A DNA stretch of 26,201 nucleotides. Source: Gemmatimonadota bacterium. GTDB lineage: Bacteria > Gemmatimonadota > Gemmatimonadetes > Gemmatimonadales > GWC2-71-9. A program made the translations under genes and the position numbers. Below are positions 1 to 7,757 of the stretch, piece after piece (position 1 is the stretch's first letter; the number at the start of each line of letters is the position of its first letter). Under the pieces are notes generated by a model that saw only the letters and a program-made list of their open reading frames with translations, had not been told where the DNA came from and ran no database searches. Location of the stretch: NCBI GenBank assembly GCA_003222235.1, contig QHVD01000110.1, forward strand, positions 1-26,201, in the 5' to 3' direction.

Positions 1-1324
1 TGCCGCCCTCTCAGCGGCCCGGCGGGCCGCCGATCGGCCGTCGCTCGTCATCGTGCGGACGCACATCGCGTACGGCAGCCCGCACAAGCAGGACACCCCC
101 GAGGCGCACGGCTCGCCTCTCGGCGAGGAAGAAGTGAAGCTGACGAAGCAGCGCCTGGGCTGGCCGAGCCTCGAGCCATTCCATGTCCCCGAGGAGTCGC
201 TGGCCTACTGGCGCAGGGCGCGAGAGCGCGGCGCCCGGCTCGAGGCCGAGTGGCAAGGGAAGTACGAGGCCTACCGTCGGGCCCACCCCGAGCTCGCCGC
301 CGAGCTCGAGCGACGCCTCAACGGCCGGCTCCCTGACGACTGGGACGCCGACCTGCCCGCGTTCACGGCGAAGGACGCGCAGGCGACGCGTGCCGCTTCG
401 GCCAAGGTCCTCAACGCCATCGCGGTGAAGCTGCCCGAGGTGATCGGCGGCTCGGCGGACCTCGCCGGCTCGACCCAGGTCGTCTTCAAGGACGGCGGCG
501 ACGTCGCGGCTGGGAACTGGCATGCCAAGAACATCCATTTCGGCGTCCGCGAGCACGGCATGGGCGCGATTCTCAACGGGCTCGCCCTGCACGGCGGGGT
601 GCGGCCGGTCGGCTCGACCTTCCTGATCTTCTCCGAGTACATGCGGCCCTCGATCCGGCTCGCGGCGCTGAGCGGGCTCCCCGCGATCTACGTCTTCAGC
701 CACGACTCGATCGGGCTCGGCGAGGACGGGCCGACCCACCAACCGGTTGAGCAGCTGGCGTCATTGCGCGCGATCCCGAATCTGACCGTGATCCGTCCCG
801 CGGACCCGACCGAGGCGGTCGAGGCCTGGCGGGTTGCGGTGCGGCACCGCCACGGCCCGGTGGCGCTGGTGCTCACTCGTCAGACGGTCCCGGTGATCGA
901 CCGGTCGAGGTATGCGCCCGCGAGCGGGCTCCGTCACGGCGCGTACGTGCTGGCCGAGCCCCCCGCCGGCAAGCCCGCGCTCCTCCTGATCGCCACCGGT
1001 TCCGAAGTGGAGCTCGCCTTGGGCGCGCACGAGCGGCTCACCGCCGCGGGCGTCGCCGCGCGCCTTGTGAGCATGCCCAGCATGGAACTGTTCGCCGCAG
1101 AGTCGCCGGAGTACCGGGACACGGTGCTGCTGCCATCGGTGCGAGCCCGCCTCGCGGTGGAGGCCGCCTCACCTCAGCCGTGGTACCGCTGGGTGGGTGA
1201 TCACGGAGCGGTGCTGGGGTTGGAGCGCTTCGGCGCCTCGGCGCCGTATCCGCGCCTTTACCAGGAGTTCGGGATCACTGTGGACGGTGTGGTGCGCCGG
1301 GCTTGGGAGTTACTCGGCGCGTAG
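1..1324 (+). CDS. tkt: transketolase, 3' part (5' end outside window)
   Basis: The frame is open from base 2 to a TAG at 1322-1324, about 440 residues of a family usually near 660. The N-terminal thiamine-diphosphate (PP) domain is mostly missing; what remains starts with VRTHIAYGSPHKQDTPEAHG, the usual end of that domain. The pyrimidine-binding domain follows, with ADLAGSTQ and FGVREHGMGAILNGLALHGG; the Glu of VREHGM is the family's catalytic Glu. GLGEDGPTHQPVEQLASLRA and LVLTRQTVPV are also typical. A C-terminal domain ends in ELLGA. The enzyme moves two-carbon units in the non-oxidative pentose phosphate or Calvin cycles. It is the only plus-strand gene in the left 20 kb and converges on hemG with a 16-bp gap. 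The fragment shows no frameshift. Confidence 0.96.
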   Translation, partial: AALSAARRAADRPSLVIVRTHIAYGSPHKQDTPEAHGSPLGEEEVKLTKQRLGWPSLEPFHVPEESLAYWRRARERGARLEAEWQGKYEAYRRAHPELAAELERRLNGRLPDDWDADLPAFTAKDAQATRAASAKVLNAIAVKLPEVIGGSADLAGSTQVVFKDGGDVAAGNWHAKNIHFGVREHGMGAILNGLALHGGVRPVGSTFLIFSEYMRPSIRLAALSGLPAIYVFSHDSIGLGEDGPTHQPVEQLASLRAIPNLTVIRPADPTEAVEAWRVAVRHRHGPVALVLTRQTVPVIDRSRYAPASGLRHGAYVLAEPPAGKPALLLIATGSEVELALGAHERLTAAGVAARLVSMPSMELFAAESPEYRDTVLLPSVRARLAVEAASPQPWYRWVGDHGAVLGLERFGASAPYPRLYQEFGITVDGVVRRAWELLGA

Positions 1325-1340
1325 GGGCTTCGGCTGTGCT

Positions 1341-2432
1341 CTAATCGCCTGCCTGCTGTCGACTGCGATTCGTGCCCGCCATTCGCTCCAACACCCGTCG
1401 CGCGGCCGCGCGTCCCGACTTCACGCACGCCGACACCCCCGCGCCGTCCACGCCCGCTCCCGCGATCTCGAGGGGCGGCAGCAGGGACAACAGCTCCCGC
1501 ATCCTCGCGACGTGCTGCGCGTGCTGCGGCTTGTAGCGCGGCACGCCGCGAGTCCAGTGGAACGCCCGACTCCACAGCGGCGCTCCGGTGACACCGAGAA
1601 TCTTCGCGAGCTCCGCGTGGGCGACCGACGCCGGATCGCCGTCCAGCGGCGCGACGAACGCGCGCAGCAGCGCATAGCCCCCCGGCGCCCGGCCCGGATA
1701 CTTGAACGACGCGTATGTGCAGGCGCGGACCGGCGTGCCCGACTCCCCTGCGGAAACGAATCCTGTGCCGCTCAGCTTCCCCGTGAGTCCATTCCGCTCG
1801 TACGCGAGTGAGACCGTGACGCTCGGGTAATAGAGCACGTCTTCTAGGCAGCGGGCCGCGACCACGCCGAGGGCGGCGACGAGGCGCGCGGCCGCCCACG
1901 CCGGCAGCGCCAAGACCACGCCCTCAGCTTCGACCACCGAGCCGCCCGCGAGGCTCAGCCGATAGCCGCGACGCGAGGGCGCGATCGCGGTCACGCCCAT
2001 CCCCGTGCGCACCGCCGAGCCCAGCCTGGCGAGCAGCGCCTCGACGACGTCCCCCATCCCGCCCCTGAAGCTCCGGAATCCTTGGCTCACGTCCACGCCC
2101 GTCTGGCCTTCGATCCCGAGCAGCGCCGCCGCCTGTCCCTCCGCGAGCGGCGCCAGCTCCTTGCCGTTCCACAGCAACGACCCGCGCGCCAGCGGATCCA
2201 CCAGCCGGTCGCCGATTCCCAGTTCCCGGGCGAGCACCTGGATGTCCGGCTCGGCGGCAAGGAAGCCGTCCGGTCCGCCTTCGACGACGAAGCCGTCGCG
2301 CCGCTCGGTCACGATGACGCCGCCCGCGCGTCGCCCGCTCTCGAGCACGGACACATCCGCCCCGGTCCCTTGCAGCTCCCACGCCGCCGCGAGCCCGGTC
2401 ACGCCGCCGCCCACCACGGCCACGGTCGTCAC
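1341..2432 (-). CDS. hemG: protoporphyrinogen/coproporphyrinogen oxidase (HemG/HemY/CgoX type), internally short
   Basis: FAD-dependent oxidation of a porphyrinogen to a porphyrin. With HemQ in the same cluster, coproporphyrinogen III is the likely substrate (CgoX role); that is inference. The GTG at 2432 is chosen because it gives VTTVAVVGGGVTGLAAAWEL, the N-terminal Rossmann FAD motif, and forms a GTGA overlap with the hemH stop. An open frame continues upstream but its translation is unlike the family. The C-terminal FAD motif is LEIAGAGVDGAGVSACVKSG. The protein is 363 residues, whereas the family is usually 450-470. The missing part lies after LAPLAEGQ (residue about 97), where the chain passes almost directly to SFRGGMGDVVEALLARLG. 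The substrate-binding/membrane-contact segment seems to be lost in frame. It is the last gene of the long minus-strand cluster. Confidence 0.85.
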   Translation of the reverse strand: MTTVAVVGGGVTGLAAAWELQGTGADVSVLESGRRAGGVIVTERRDGFVVEGGPDGFLAAEPDIQVLARELGIGDRLVDPLARGSLLWNGKELAPLAEGQAAALLGIEGQTGVDVSQGFRSFRGGMGDVVEALLARLGSAVRTGMGVTAIAPSRRGYRLSLAGGSVVEAEGVVLALPAWAAARLVAALGVVAARCLEDVLYYPSVTVSLAYERNGLTGKLSGTGFVSAGESGTPVRACTYASFKYPGRAPGGYALLRAFVAPLDGDPASVAHAELAKILGVTGAPLWSRAFHWTRGVPRYKPQHAQHVARMRELLSLLPPLEIAGAGVDGAGVSACVKSGRAAARRVLERMAGTNRSRQQAGD

Positions 2433-3343
2433 TCCCAGCCGCGCTCCAACGCCGCGGTCCGGGCGAGGTCGGCGAGCGCACCGATCAGCCGGGGGTCGTC
2501 GTTCAGGGACGCCGTCCGCTCGAGCCGCGCGCCCAGCCGCTCGGCTTGGTGGCGGTACATCACGTCCACGTCGTAGAGGATCTCCACGTGGTCGCTCACG
2601 AATCCGATCGGCACGATGAGGAACTCCCGATGCCCGGCGCCCGCCAGCTGCGCCAGCACATCCCCCACCTCCGGGCCGAGCCACGGCTCGGGCGTGGCGC
2701 CCGCACTCTGGTAGGCAAAGTGCCATTGCGGAAGCCCGGCGAGCCGCCCCACCGCGGCGGCGCTGACCCGCAGCTGGTCCGGGTACGGGTCGCCCTGGGC
2801 GAGGATGCGCTGCGGCAAGCTGTGGGCCGTGAAAATGACCTGAACGCCGCTCCGCGACGGAAATCGCCGCAGCGCTTCCATGACGCGCGCCGCGACGGCG
2901 TCGAGAAATCCGGGGTGATCGCCCCAGCTCCGCACCAGCGCGAGCTGCACCCGCCCCGCCGCCGCGTCCAGCACCTTCTTCTCATAGGCGCCGACGGACA
3001 TCGCCGAATAGTGGGGCGCGAGCACGATCCCGACGAGCCGCCGGTGGCCCGCCGCGACGATTCGCTCGAGGGCAGCCCCGATGTACGGGTGCCAGTGCCG
3101 CATCCCCACATACACCGCGAATTCGGGGCCCAGTGCGTGGCCCAGCGCGCGCGCCTGGGCCTCCGTGAGCTCGCGGATCGGTGAGCGGCCGCCGATCCGC
3201 GCATAACGGGCCTTGATCTCGTCCACGAGCTCCCGGCTGGTGGGCCGCCCGGCGCGCACGTCGAGCAGGTACGCCTCCACATCGTCGAGCTTGTCGGGCC
3301 CGCCGTAGGCCATCAGGAGGACGGCGACGCCATCAGCCCCCAT
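2429..3343 (-). CDS. hemH: ferrochelatase (coproporphyrin III ferrochelatase CpfC likely)
   Basis: Inserts ferrous iron into a porphyrin. The 304-residue protein matches the short soluble bacterial family throughout: VAVLLMAYGGPDKLDDVEAY at the N-terminus, MRHWHPYI, FTAHSLPQRI with the metal-binding His at 174, YQSAGATPEPWLGPEV, and GFVSDHVEILYDVD with the catalytic Glu at 254. There is no C-terminal membrane extension. With hemQ nearby, coproporphyrin III is a better guess for the substrate than protoporphyrin IX. The ATG at 3343 overlaps the end of hemE by 11 bp, and the stop overlaps the GTG of hemG by 4 bp (GTGA), so hemE-hemH-hemG are probably translationally coupled. Confidence 0.96.
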   Translation of the reverse strand: MGADGVAVLLMAYGGPDKLDDVEAYLLDVRAGRPTSRELVDEIKARYARIGGRSPIRELTEAQARALGHALGPEFAVYVGMRHWHPYIGAALERIVAAGHRRLVGIVLAPHYSAMSVGAYEKKVLDAAAGRVQLALVRSWGDHPGFLDAVAARVMEALRRFPSRSGVQVIFTAHSLPQRILAQGDPYPDQLRVSAAAVGRLAGLPQWHFAYQSAGATPEPWLGPEVGDVLAQLAGAGHREFLIVPIGFVSDHVEILYDVDVMYRHQAERLGARLERTASLNDDPRLIGALADLARTAALERGWE

Positions 3344-4367
3344 GCGCGATTTCCACCACCCGCCGCAGCGCGTCGACTGGCGTCTCGGGGAGGACGCCGT
3401 GGCCGAGATTGAAGATGTGACCCGGGCGCCCGCCCCCGCGCGCGAGCACGTCGCGCACGCCCGCTTCGAGCAGGGGGCGCGGTGCGAGCAGCGCGACGGG
3501 GTCGAGGTTGCCCTGGATCGCGCGCCCGGGCCCGAGCTGCTCCCACGCGATGTCGAGGGGAATGCGCCAGTCCACGCCGATCACGTCGCCCCCCGCCCGC
3601 GCGAAGTCCGCGAGGAAGGTCGCGGTGCCGGTGCCGAAGTGAATCACCGGCACGCCGGCCCGGCGTGCGAGCGCGAGGGCGCGCTGGCTGTGGGGGAACA
3701 CATAGGCGGCGTAGTCGGCGGGGGACAGGCACCCGACCCAACTGTCGAAGAGCTGGAGCGCCCGCGCGCCCGCCCCCGCCTGGGCCGCGAGGTAGCGCCC
3801 CACGAGCTCGGCGAGCCGCTCCATCAGCGCGTGCCAGGCGCGGGGCTCGCCATACATGAAGCGCTTGGTGAGCACGAAGCTCCGCGTCGAGCCGCCCTCG
3901 ATGGCGTAGCTCGCAAGCGTGAACGGTGCGCCCGCGAACCCGATGAGGGGAATGTGCTGGGGGAGCGCCCGGGCGGCGAGCCGCACCGCCTCGATCACGT
4001 AGCCCAGGTCCTGGGCCGGATCCACCGGCGGCAGCTCGAGTACCTGCGCCGCGTCGCGGATAGGCCGCGTGATCTGCGGCCCGTCGCTCGCGGCGAACGT
4101 GAGGCCGAGGCCGAGCGGCTCGAAGGGGAGCAGGATGTCGGCGAACAGGATCGCCGCGTCCACGCCGAGCCGCTCCACTGGCTGGAGCGTGACCTCCGCG
4201 GCGAGCTCGGGCCTGTGGCACAGCTCCAGGAGTGAGTGCTTCTGGCGGCGCGCGCGGTATTCCGCCAGGTAGCGGCCCGCCTGCCGCATGAACCACACCG
4301 GGGTGACGTCGGTGGGCTCGCGCCGACACGCCTTCAGGAAACGGCTGTCGTCAGCGGCGGGGGACAA
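3333..4367 (-). CDS. hemE: uroporphyrinogen decarboxylase
   Basis: Converts uroporphyrinogen III to coproporphyrinogen III by removing four acetate carboxyls in the cytoplasm. Family signatures are clear: TPVWFMRQAGRYLAEYR (Arg28 and neighbours bind substrate), LFADILLPFEPLGLGLTF with the key Asp at 77, GFAGAPFTLASYAIEGG, FDSWVGCLSPADYAAYV, and GNLDPVALLAP. I place the start at a TTG at 4367, giving MSPAADDSRFLKACRREPTD and 344 residues, the usual length. The frame stays open to 4439, but that extension is the antisense of the hemQ C-terminus. No ATG or GTG lies between 4367 and the conserved VWFMRQ motif. The chosen start overlaps the hemQ end by 17 bp, which suggests coupled translation. 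The start is moderately certain; the function is very certain. Confidence 0.95.
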   Translation of the reverse strand: MSPAADDSRFLKACRREPTDVTPVWFMRQAGRYLAEYRARRQKHSLLELCHRPELAAEVTLQPVERLGVDAAILFADILLPFEPLGLGLTFAASDGPQITRPIRDAAQVLELPPVDPAQDLGYVIEAVRLAARALPQHIPLIGFAGAPFTLASYAIEGGSTRSFVLTKRFMYGEPRAWHALMERLAELVGRYLAAQAGAGARALQLFDSWVGCLSPADYAAYVFPHSQRALALARRAGVPVIHFGTGTATFLADFARAGGDVIGVDWRIPLDIAWEQLGPGRAIQGNLDPVALLAPRPLLEAGVRDVLARGGGRPGHIFNLGHGVLPETPVDALRRVVEIAHGG

Positions 4368-5436
4368 CCGTCGGCTCGCGCGCCTCGGCGGGCGCGATGA
4401 GGATCGCGTCCTCTTCGAGCTTGACCCGGTAGGTTGCAACGGGGATTGCGGGCGGACCGCCCAGCACCTGACCGGTCTCGAGAGAGAACACGCCCTCGTG
4501 CCACGGGCAGGTCACCGCGCACCGCGCGAGATCGACCGCGCCCTCGGAAAGACTGGCCCGGGCGTGTGTGCAGCGGTTCGCGATCGCGTAGACGGAGCCG
4601 TTCACGTTGAACAGCGCCACCGCCTCGCCCGCCGCGTAGACGCGCTTGCTCGCCCCCGGCGGCAGCTCCGCCAGCGTCGCCACCGGTGTGTACCCGTCGG
4701 CCCGCGTCGGCCGGCGCGATACGGCCTGGACCGACCCCGCGCCGCCCAGCGTATCGAGCAGGTCCCAGAGCGACATCTGCACGCACGTGAGCGTCGGCGT
4801 GTCGCGCAGCGTATAGGAGGACGCCTTGCTCTCGCGCAATTCCATGACCAGGTCGAGAAAGTCGGCGGGATTGTCGCCCTCGAAGGCGAGGACGAATTCC
4901 TGGTCGTCGAGCCCGTAGGAGTACGTCGTGTTCAACCGGATGGACGGGTAGCGGCGGCCGACGCGCACGTGCTCGTCCATCATCGCCTGCCGCTCCGCCT
5001 TGGGGAGCAGATACCAGGCGCGTGTCTTCACGAACGGATACACGAACAGGTAGCGCGCGTTGCTGGGCCGGATCACGAGCCGGGAAGGCTGGTTCGACTC
5101 CTCCGGGAACTCGTAGATCGAGCGCCGCGTCATCGCGAGATAGTTGTAGGGGGTCGTCAGGTAGGCGCCGAGGTCGGTGCGGTTGAGCGCCGTCTGCAGC
5201 GCGACGAGCGAGTCCAGGTCCTCCGCCACCTGCCACAGGAGGAAGTCGCAGTCCCCGCGAATGCCGACGAGCCCGTACGGCCGCAGCAGCAGGCGCCCGT
5301 GGAAGCTGTCGATGGTCTCGCCGAACTCGATCTTGGACGCCGCCTGCCGCTCGGCGCTCAGCCTGCGCCACGCGTTGTCCAGTTTGTAGAACGCGAAACG
5401 GACGACCTGGCGGCGTTCGGGAGACTGGGCGGTCAT
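4351..5436 (-). CDS. hemQ: coproheme decarboxylase (HemQ/ChdC) fused to a Rieske ferredoxin domain
   Basis: A 361-residue two-domain protein. Residues 1 to about 230 are a HemQ/chlorite-dismutase-family domain: FVYPFVKTRAWY with the reactive-Tyr candidate Y133, MMDEHVRVGRRY with proximal-His candidate H156, then GLDDQEFVLAFEGDNPADFL and SSYTLRDTPTLTC. HemQ oxidatively decarboxylates coproheme to heme b in the coproporphyrin-dependent pathway. Residues about 250-350 are a Rieske [2Fe-2S] domain with C289-T-H291 and C310-PW-H313 EGVFSLETG, like the soluble ferredoxins of dioxygenase systems and NirD. Plain HemQ is about 230-250 residues and has no Fe-S domain. The start is ATG 5436 (MTAQSPERRQVVRF); the open frame upstream runs through repeat sequence. 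The gene lies just upstream of hemE, hemH and hemG. Supplying or removing electrons or peroxide through the Rieske centre is inference. Confidence 0.93.
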   Translation of the reverse strand: MTAQSPERRQVVRFAFYKLDNAWRRLSAERQAASKIEFGETIDSFHGRLLLRPYGLVGIRGDCDFLLWQVAEDLDSLVALQTALNRTDLGAYLTTPYNYLAMTRRSIYEFPEESNQPSRLVIRPSNARYLFVYPFVKTRAWYLLPKAERQAMMDEHVRVGRRYPSIRLNTTYSYGLDDQEFVLAFEGDNPADFLDLVMELRESKASSYTLRDTPTLTCVQMSLWDLLDTLGGAGSVQAVSRRPTRADGYTPVATLAELPPGASKRVYAAGEAVALFNVNGSVYAIANRCTHARASLSEGAVDLARCAVTCPWHEGVFSLETGQVLGGPPAIPVATYRVKLEEDAILIAPAEAREPTVVPRR

Positions 5437-5449
5437 GGAACGGAATCTA

Positions 5450-5520
5450 ATGCGGAATGCAGTGCGGAATGCGGAATGGAAGAGTCCCCCCTCAATTGCG
5501 CATTTCCGCATTCCGCATTG
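5450..5520. repeat. GCGGAAT heptamer repeat forming an inverted pair
   Basis: Copies of GCGGAAT at 5451-5477 face the reverse complement ATTCCGC at 5503-5519. Bases 5463-5476 and 5504-5517 are a perfect 14-bp inverted repeat around a 27-base loop. The element fills the gap upstream of hemQ and enters the 3' end of the preceding 67-residue membrane protein gene, whose last eight codons (MRNAEMRN) are repeat sequence. The loop is not followed by a T tract in the direction of transcription, so a simple intrinsic terminator is not supported. Confidence 0.85.
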
Positions 5521-5695
5521 ATCGCTGCTCCGCTGCTTTGTCGTCTCGCCTCTCCTTCCAGATCTTGCGAACCACGAGCACGCCGATGGTCCCGAAGATC
5601 GCCAGCGGCGTCAACGCAAGCAGCACCGAGGCGACGAAGTACAAGAGCTCCAGTTTGGCGTCGTCCCCGTGGAGCAGCAGGGTCGCGAGGGTCAT
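5492..5695 (-). CDS. small single-pass membrane protein, unknown
   Basis: A 67-residue protein starting at ATG 5695 (MTLATLLLHGDDAKLELLYF). Its start overlaps the stop of the gene before it as ATGA, which is the main support for it being real. Residues about 17-43 (LYFVASVLLALTPLAIFGTI and onward) form a strong membrane helix, followed by a basic stretch VVRKIWKERR typical of the cytoplasmic side. The last residues, RNAEMRN, come from the GCGGAAT repeat. I do not recognise the family. Position between ctaB and hemQ, next to another tiny membrane gene, suggests an accessory role in oxidase assembly or heme handling, but nothing in the sequence proves that. Confidence 0.7.
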   Translation of the reverse strand: MTLATLLLHGDDAKLELLYFVASVLLALTPLAIFGTIGVLVVRKIWKERRDDKAAEQRSMRNAEMRN

Positions 5696-5880
5696 CGGCC
5701 GAGGAAGCGCTTCAGGTGGCGCAGGTAATAGACGAGCGCCACGGTCGCGACGGCGAACCCGAGCGCGAGGACCAGGCTCCCCCCAGTGCGGGACTCGCGG
5801 TAGCTCCACGCCGCCCACACCGTGAACCCCGCGGAGAACACGATCGCGGTCGAAATGAGCAGGCGGTGGAACGGGATCAT
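5692..5880 (-). CDS. small two-helix membrane protein, unknown
   Basis: A 62-residue protein (MIPFHRLLISTAIVFSAGFT...) with two predicted membrane helices, about 7-26 and 35-53, and a basic C-terminus YLRHLKRFLGR. A GTG at 5886 is in frame, but the ATG at 5880 is preferred because a purine-rich AGGGGG lies six to eight bases before it. It starts 9 bases after the ctaB stop and overlaps the next small gene by 4 bp. No family is recognised. Small helical proteins often lie in oxidase operons as assembly factors or supernumerary subunits; that is context only. Confidence 0.7.
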   Translation of the reverse strand: MIPFHRLLISTAIVFSAGFTVWAAWSYRESRTGGSLVLALGFAVATVALVYYLRHLKRFLGR

Positions 5881-5889
5881 GATCACCCC

Positions 5890-6741
5890 CTACGTCACGA
5901 CTTTGTCCAGCACCATCAGCGTGAGTAGCGCCGGGAGGTACACGATCGACACGAAGAACACGCGCCACGCGCGCGCGGCAGTGGCGGCCAGCGTCATCGC
6001 CGCCGATGCGACGAGGTAGGCGAGCCCCAGCGCCGCTGCGCCGAAGAAGTAAACGGCACCCGTGATGCCGAGCAACGTGGGCAGGAGGCTCACCGGCAGC
6101 AGCGTCGCCGCGTAGAGCAGCGCCATCCACCCGGTGCGGCTTCCGTCCGGATCCTCGACGCACAGCATGGCGAGCCCGCTGCGGCGATAGTCCTCCCGGT
6201 AGATCCACGCGAGCGCAAGGAAATGCGGCAGCTGCCACAGAAACAGGATCGAGAACAGCGCCAACACCGCGCCGCCCGCCTCGCCGCCCGCCGCCGCCCA
6301 CCCGCCGACGACCGGCAGGGCTCCGGGGACCGCGCCGATGAGCGTGTTGAGCGACGTGCGGCGCTTGAGCGGCGTGTACAGCAGCACGTAGCTCGCGAGC
6401 GTGAGGGCGGCGAGGCCGGCGGTGACGAGGTTGACCGCGAGGGCGAGATATGCGACGCCCGCGACGGAGATCGCCCCGGCGAATGCGCCGGCCGCCCGCG
6501 GGGTGATGCGCCCCGATGGGAGGGGGCGATCTCGGGTTCGCCGCATCCGCGCGTCGACGTCGCGCTCCCGCAGCTGGTTGAACGCGTTGGTGCCGGCCGC
6601 GACCAGCACGGTGCCGATCAAGGTGTGTACCAGCAGCCGGAGGTCCACCCCCGTGCGGGAGCCGAGATAGAACCCCGCGGCGGCGGTGAGCACCACGAGC
6701 TGCGTGATGCGCGGCTTCGTCAGCTCGAGGAACGCTACCAG
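5890..6741 (-). CDS. ctaB: protoheme IX farnesyltransferase (heme O synthase)
   Basis: Transfers a farnesyl group to heme b to make heme o, the precursor of the heme a used by the oxidase encoded just upstream. UbiA-type polyprenyltransferase with seven to nine membrane helices. Signatures: FLELTKPRITQLVVLTAAAG at the start, NAFNQLRERDVDARMRRTRD (the Asp-rich prenyl-diphosphate/Mg site NxxxDxxxD-like), RPLPSGRI, YTPLKRRTSLNTLIGAVPGA, and LFLWQLPHFLALAWIYREDY. There is no ATG, GTG or TTG between the conserved N-terminus and the upstream open frame, which there is merely antisense or shifted coxIV. The best candidate is CTG at 6741 (283 residues), overlapping the coxIV stop by 7 bp, so the start is uncertain. 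No heme A synthase (ctaA) lies in the window. Confidence 0.95.
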   Translation of the reverse strand: MVAFLELTKPRITQLVVLTAAAGFYLGSRTGVDLRLLVHTLIGTVLVAAGTNAFNQLRERDVDARMRRTRDRPLPSGRITPRAAGAFAGAISVAGVAYLALAVNLVTAGLAALTLASYVLLYTPLKRRTSLNTLIGAVPGALPVVGGWAAAGGEAGGAVLALFSILFLWQLPHFLALAWIYREDYRRSGLAMLCVEDPDGSRTGWMALLYAATLLPVSLLPTLLGITGAVYFFGAAALGLAYLVASAAMTLAATAARAWRVFFVSIVYLPALLTLMVLDKVVT

Positions 6742-7010
6742 ACGTGCTCCGACATCGCGGCCAGAACGAAGATCACGGCGAGGGGCAGTGGCACGAGCGC
6801 CAGCATTCTCAGGTTCCACCGCTCGAATTTCAGATGCATGAAGAAGAGCGCGACGAGGGCTGCCTTCCACACGGCCAGGAACAGCAGCAGCAGCAGCTTC
6901 ATGTTGCGCGAAATGGGCAGCTCGAACGCGAGCGCCAGCTCCGCCACTGTCAAGATGAAGAGGTAGGCCCATATCGCCACGTAGTTGGGTCGCTTGTGCG
7001 CGGTCTCCAT
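6735..7010 (-). CDS. cytochrome c oxidase subunit IV (prokaryotic, small)
   Basis: A 91-residue protein with three membrane helices (about 10-30, 38-60, 68-87). The sequence LAVWKAALVALFFMHLKFER is the signature of the prokaryotic COX4 family, whose members sit beside subunits I-III of aa3/caa3 oxidases and stabilise the complex. ATG 7010 lies 9 bases after the subunit III stop, and the end overlaps the likely ctaB start. No catalytic residues are expected. Confidence 0.92.
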   Translation of the reverse strand: METAHKRPNYVAIWAYLFILTVAELALAFELPISRNMKLLLLLFLAVWKAALVALFFMHLKFERWNLRMLALVPLPLAVIFVLAAMSEHVW

Positions 7011-7019
7011 CAGGGGCCC

Positions 7020-7739
7020 TCAGATCAGGTAGACGATGGTGAACAGGATGATCCACACCAGATCGACGAAGTGCCAGTAGAGACCGATCGTCTCGATCCC
7101 GCGGTAGTCCTGCTGCGAGTACTTCCCCCGCAGCGTCTTGGTGAAGTACAGGTACGCCATCGAGATCACGCCGCAGGTGACGTGGAAGCCGTGGAACCCG
7201 GTCATCGTGTAGAAGCTCGAGCCGAACAGGCCCATCGTCGCCGCCGGGAGCGTTCCGTTCGCCACGAGCTCGGCCAGCTCGCTGCCCTCCCGCACCCCGC
7301 TCGGCAGGAGGCCGCGGTGCACGAGATGGAGGTACTCGTAGACCTGAATGCTCACGAACGTGGCGCCGATAATGATCGTCGCCAGCATCCAAAACTTCAG
7401 CCCGAAATCGAGCCGCTCCGAGAGGCGCGCTCCCGGCCGCAGCCTGAAGAAGTGCCCCTCGCCGTCGGCGACGGTGGCGTACGCCTTCACCATCGTGACG
7501 CTGGAGCAGATCAGGAGGAACGTGTTGATCGCGGTGACGGGGATGTTGAGCACGATCCCCGGCCTCGCCCACTCGCCCGGCGCGCCGAACCGGAGGATGA
7601 TGTAGGACCCGATGAGCGCCGTGAAGAACATCACCTCCGACGCCAGGAAGACCCACATTCCCAGCTTCGTGTTGTAGACGTCCAGTCCCCGCTCGGTGGG
7701 GTAGGGGGGACGCATCACATCGACGGTCGCGTGGGTCAT
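7020..7739 (-). CDS. ctaE: cytochrome c oxidase subunit III
   Basis: A 239-residue integral membrane protein of the short five-helix COX3 type. It begins near the canonical third helix: KLGMWVFLASEVMFFTALIG. Typical later motifs are FYTMTGFHGFHVTCGVISMA and YWHFVDLVWIILFTIVYLI at the C-terminus. Subunit III binds lipid and stabilises the active site of subunit I. A 35-residue insertion-like loop (HRGLLPSGVREGSELAELVA) lies between helices. The gene lies 18 bases after subunit I and 9 bases before subunit IV, in the standard order II-I-III-IV. Confidence 0.97.
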   Translation of the reverse strand: MTHATVDVMRPPYPTERGLDVYNTKLGMWVFLASEVMFFTALIGSYIILRFGAPGEWARPGIVLNIPVTAINTFLLICSSVTMVKAYATVADGEGHFFRLRPGARLSERLDFGLKFWMLATIIIGATFVSIQVYEYLHLVHRGLLPSGVREGSELAELVANGTLPAATMGLFGSSFYTMTGFHGFHVTCGVISMAYLYFTKTLRGKYSQQDYRGIETIGLYWHFVDLVWIILFTIVYLI

Positions 7740-7757
7740 GTCGGCCCCTTCTCGGCG

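Noticed and set aside
1325..1340. Bidirectional terminator between transketolase and hemG
   Set aside because: The 16-base gap is too short for a stem-loop with a T tract on either strand.
4288..5928. Long plus-strand open frame opposite hemQ
   Set aside because: The translation is Arg/Glu/His-rich with no family look, and the opposite strand encodes clear HemQ-Rieske motifs. It is an antisense shadow typical of high-GC DNA.
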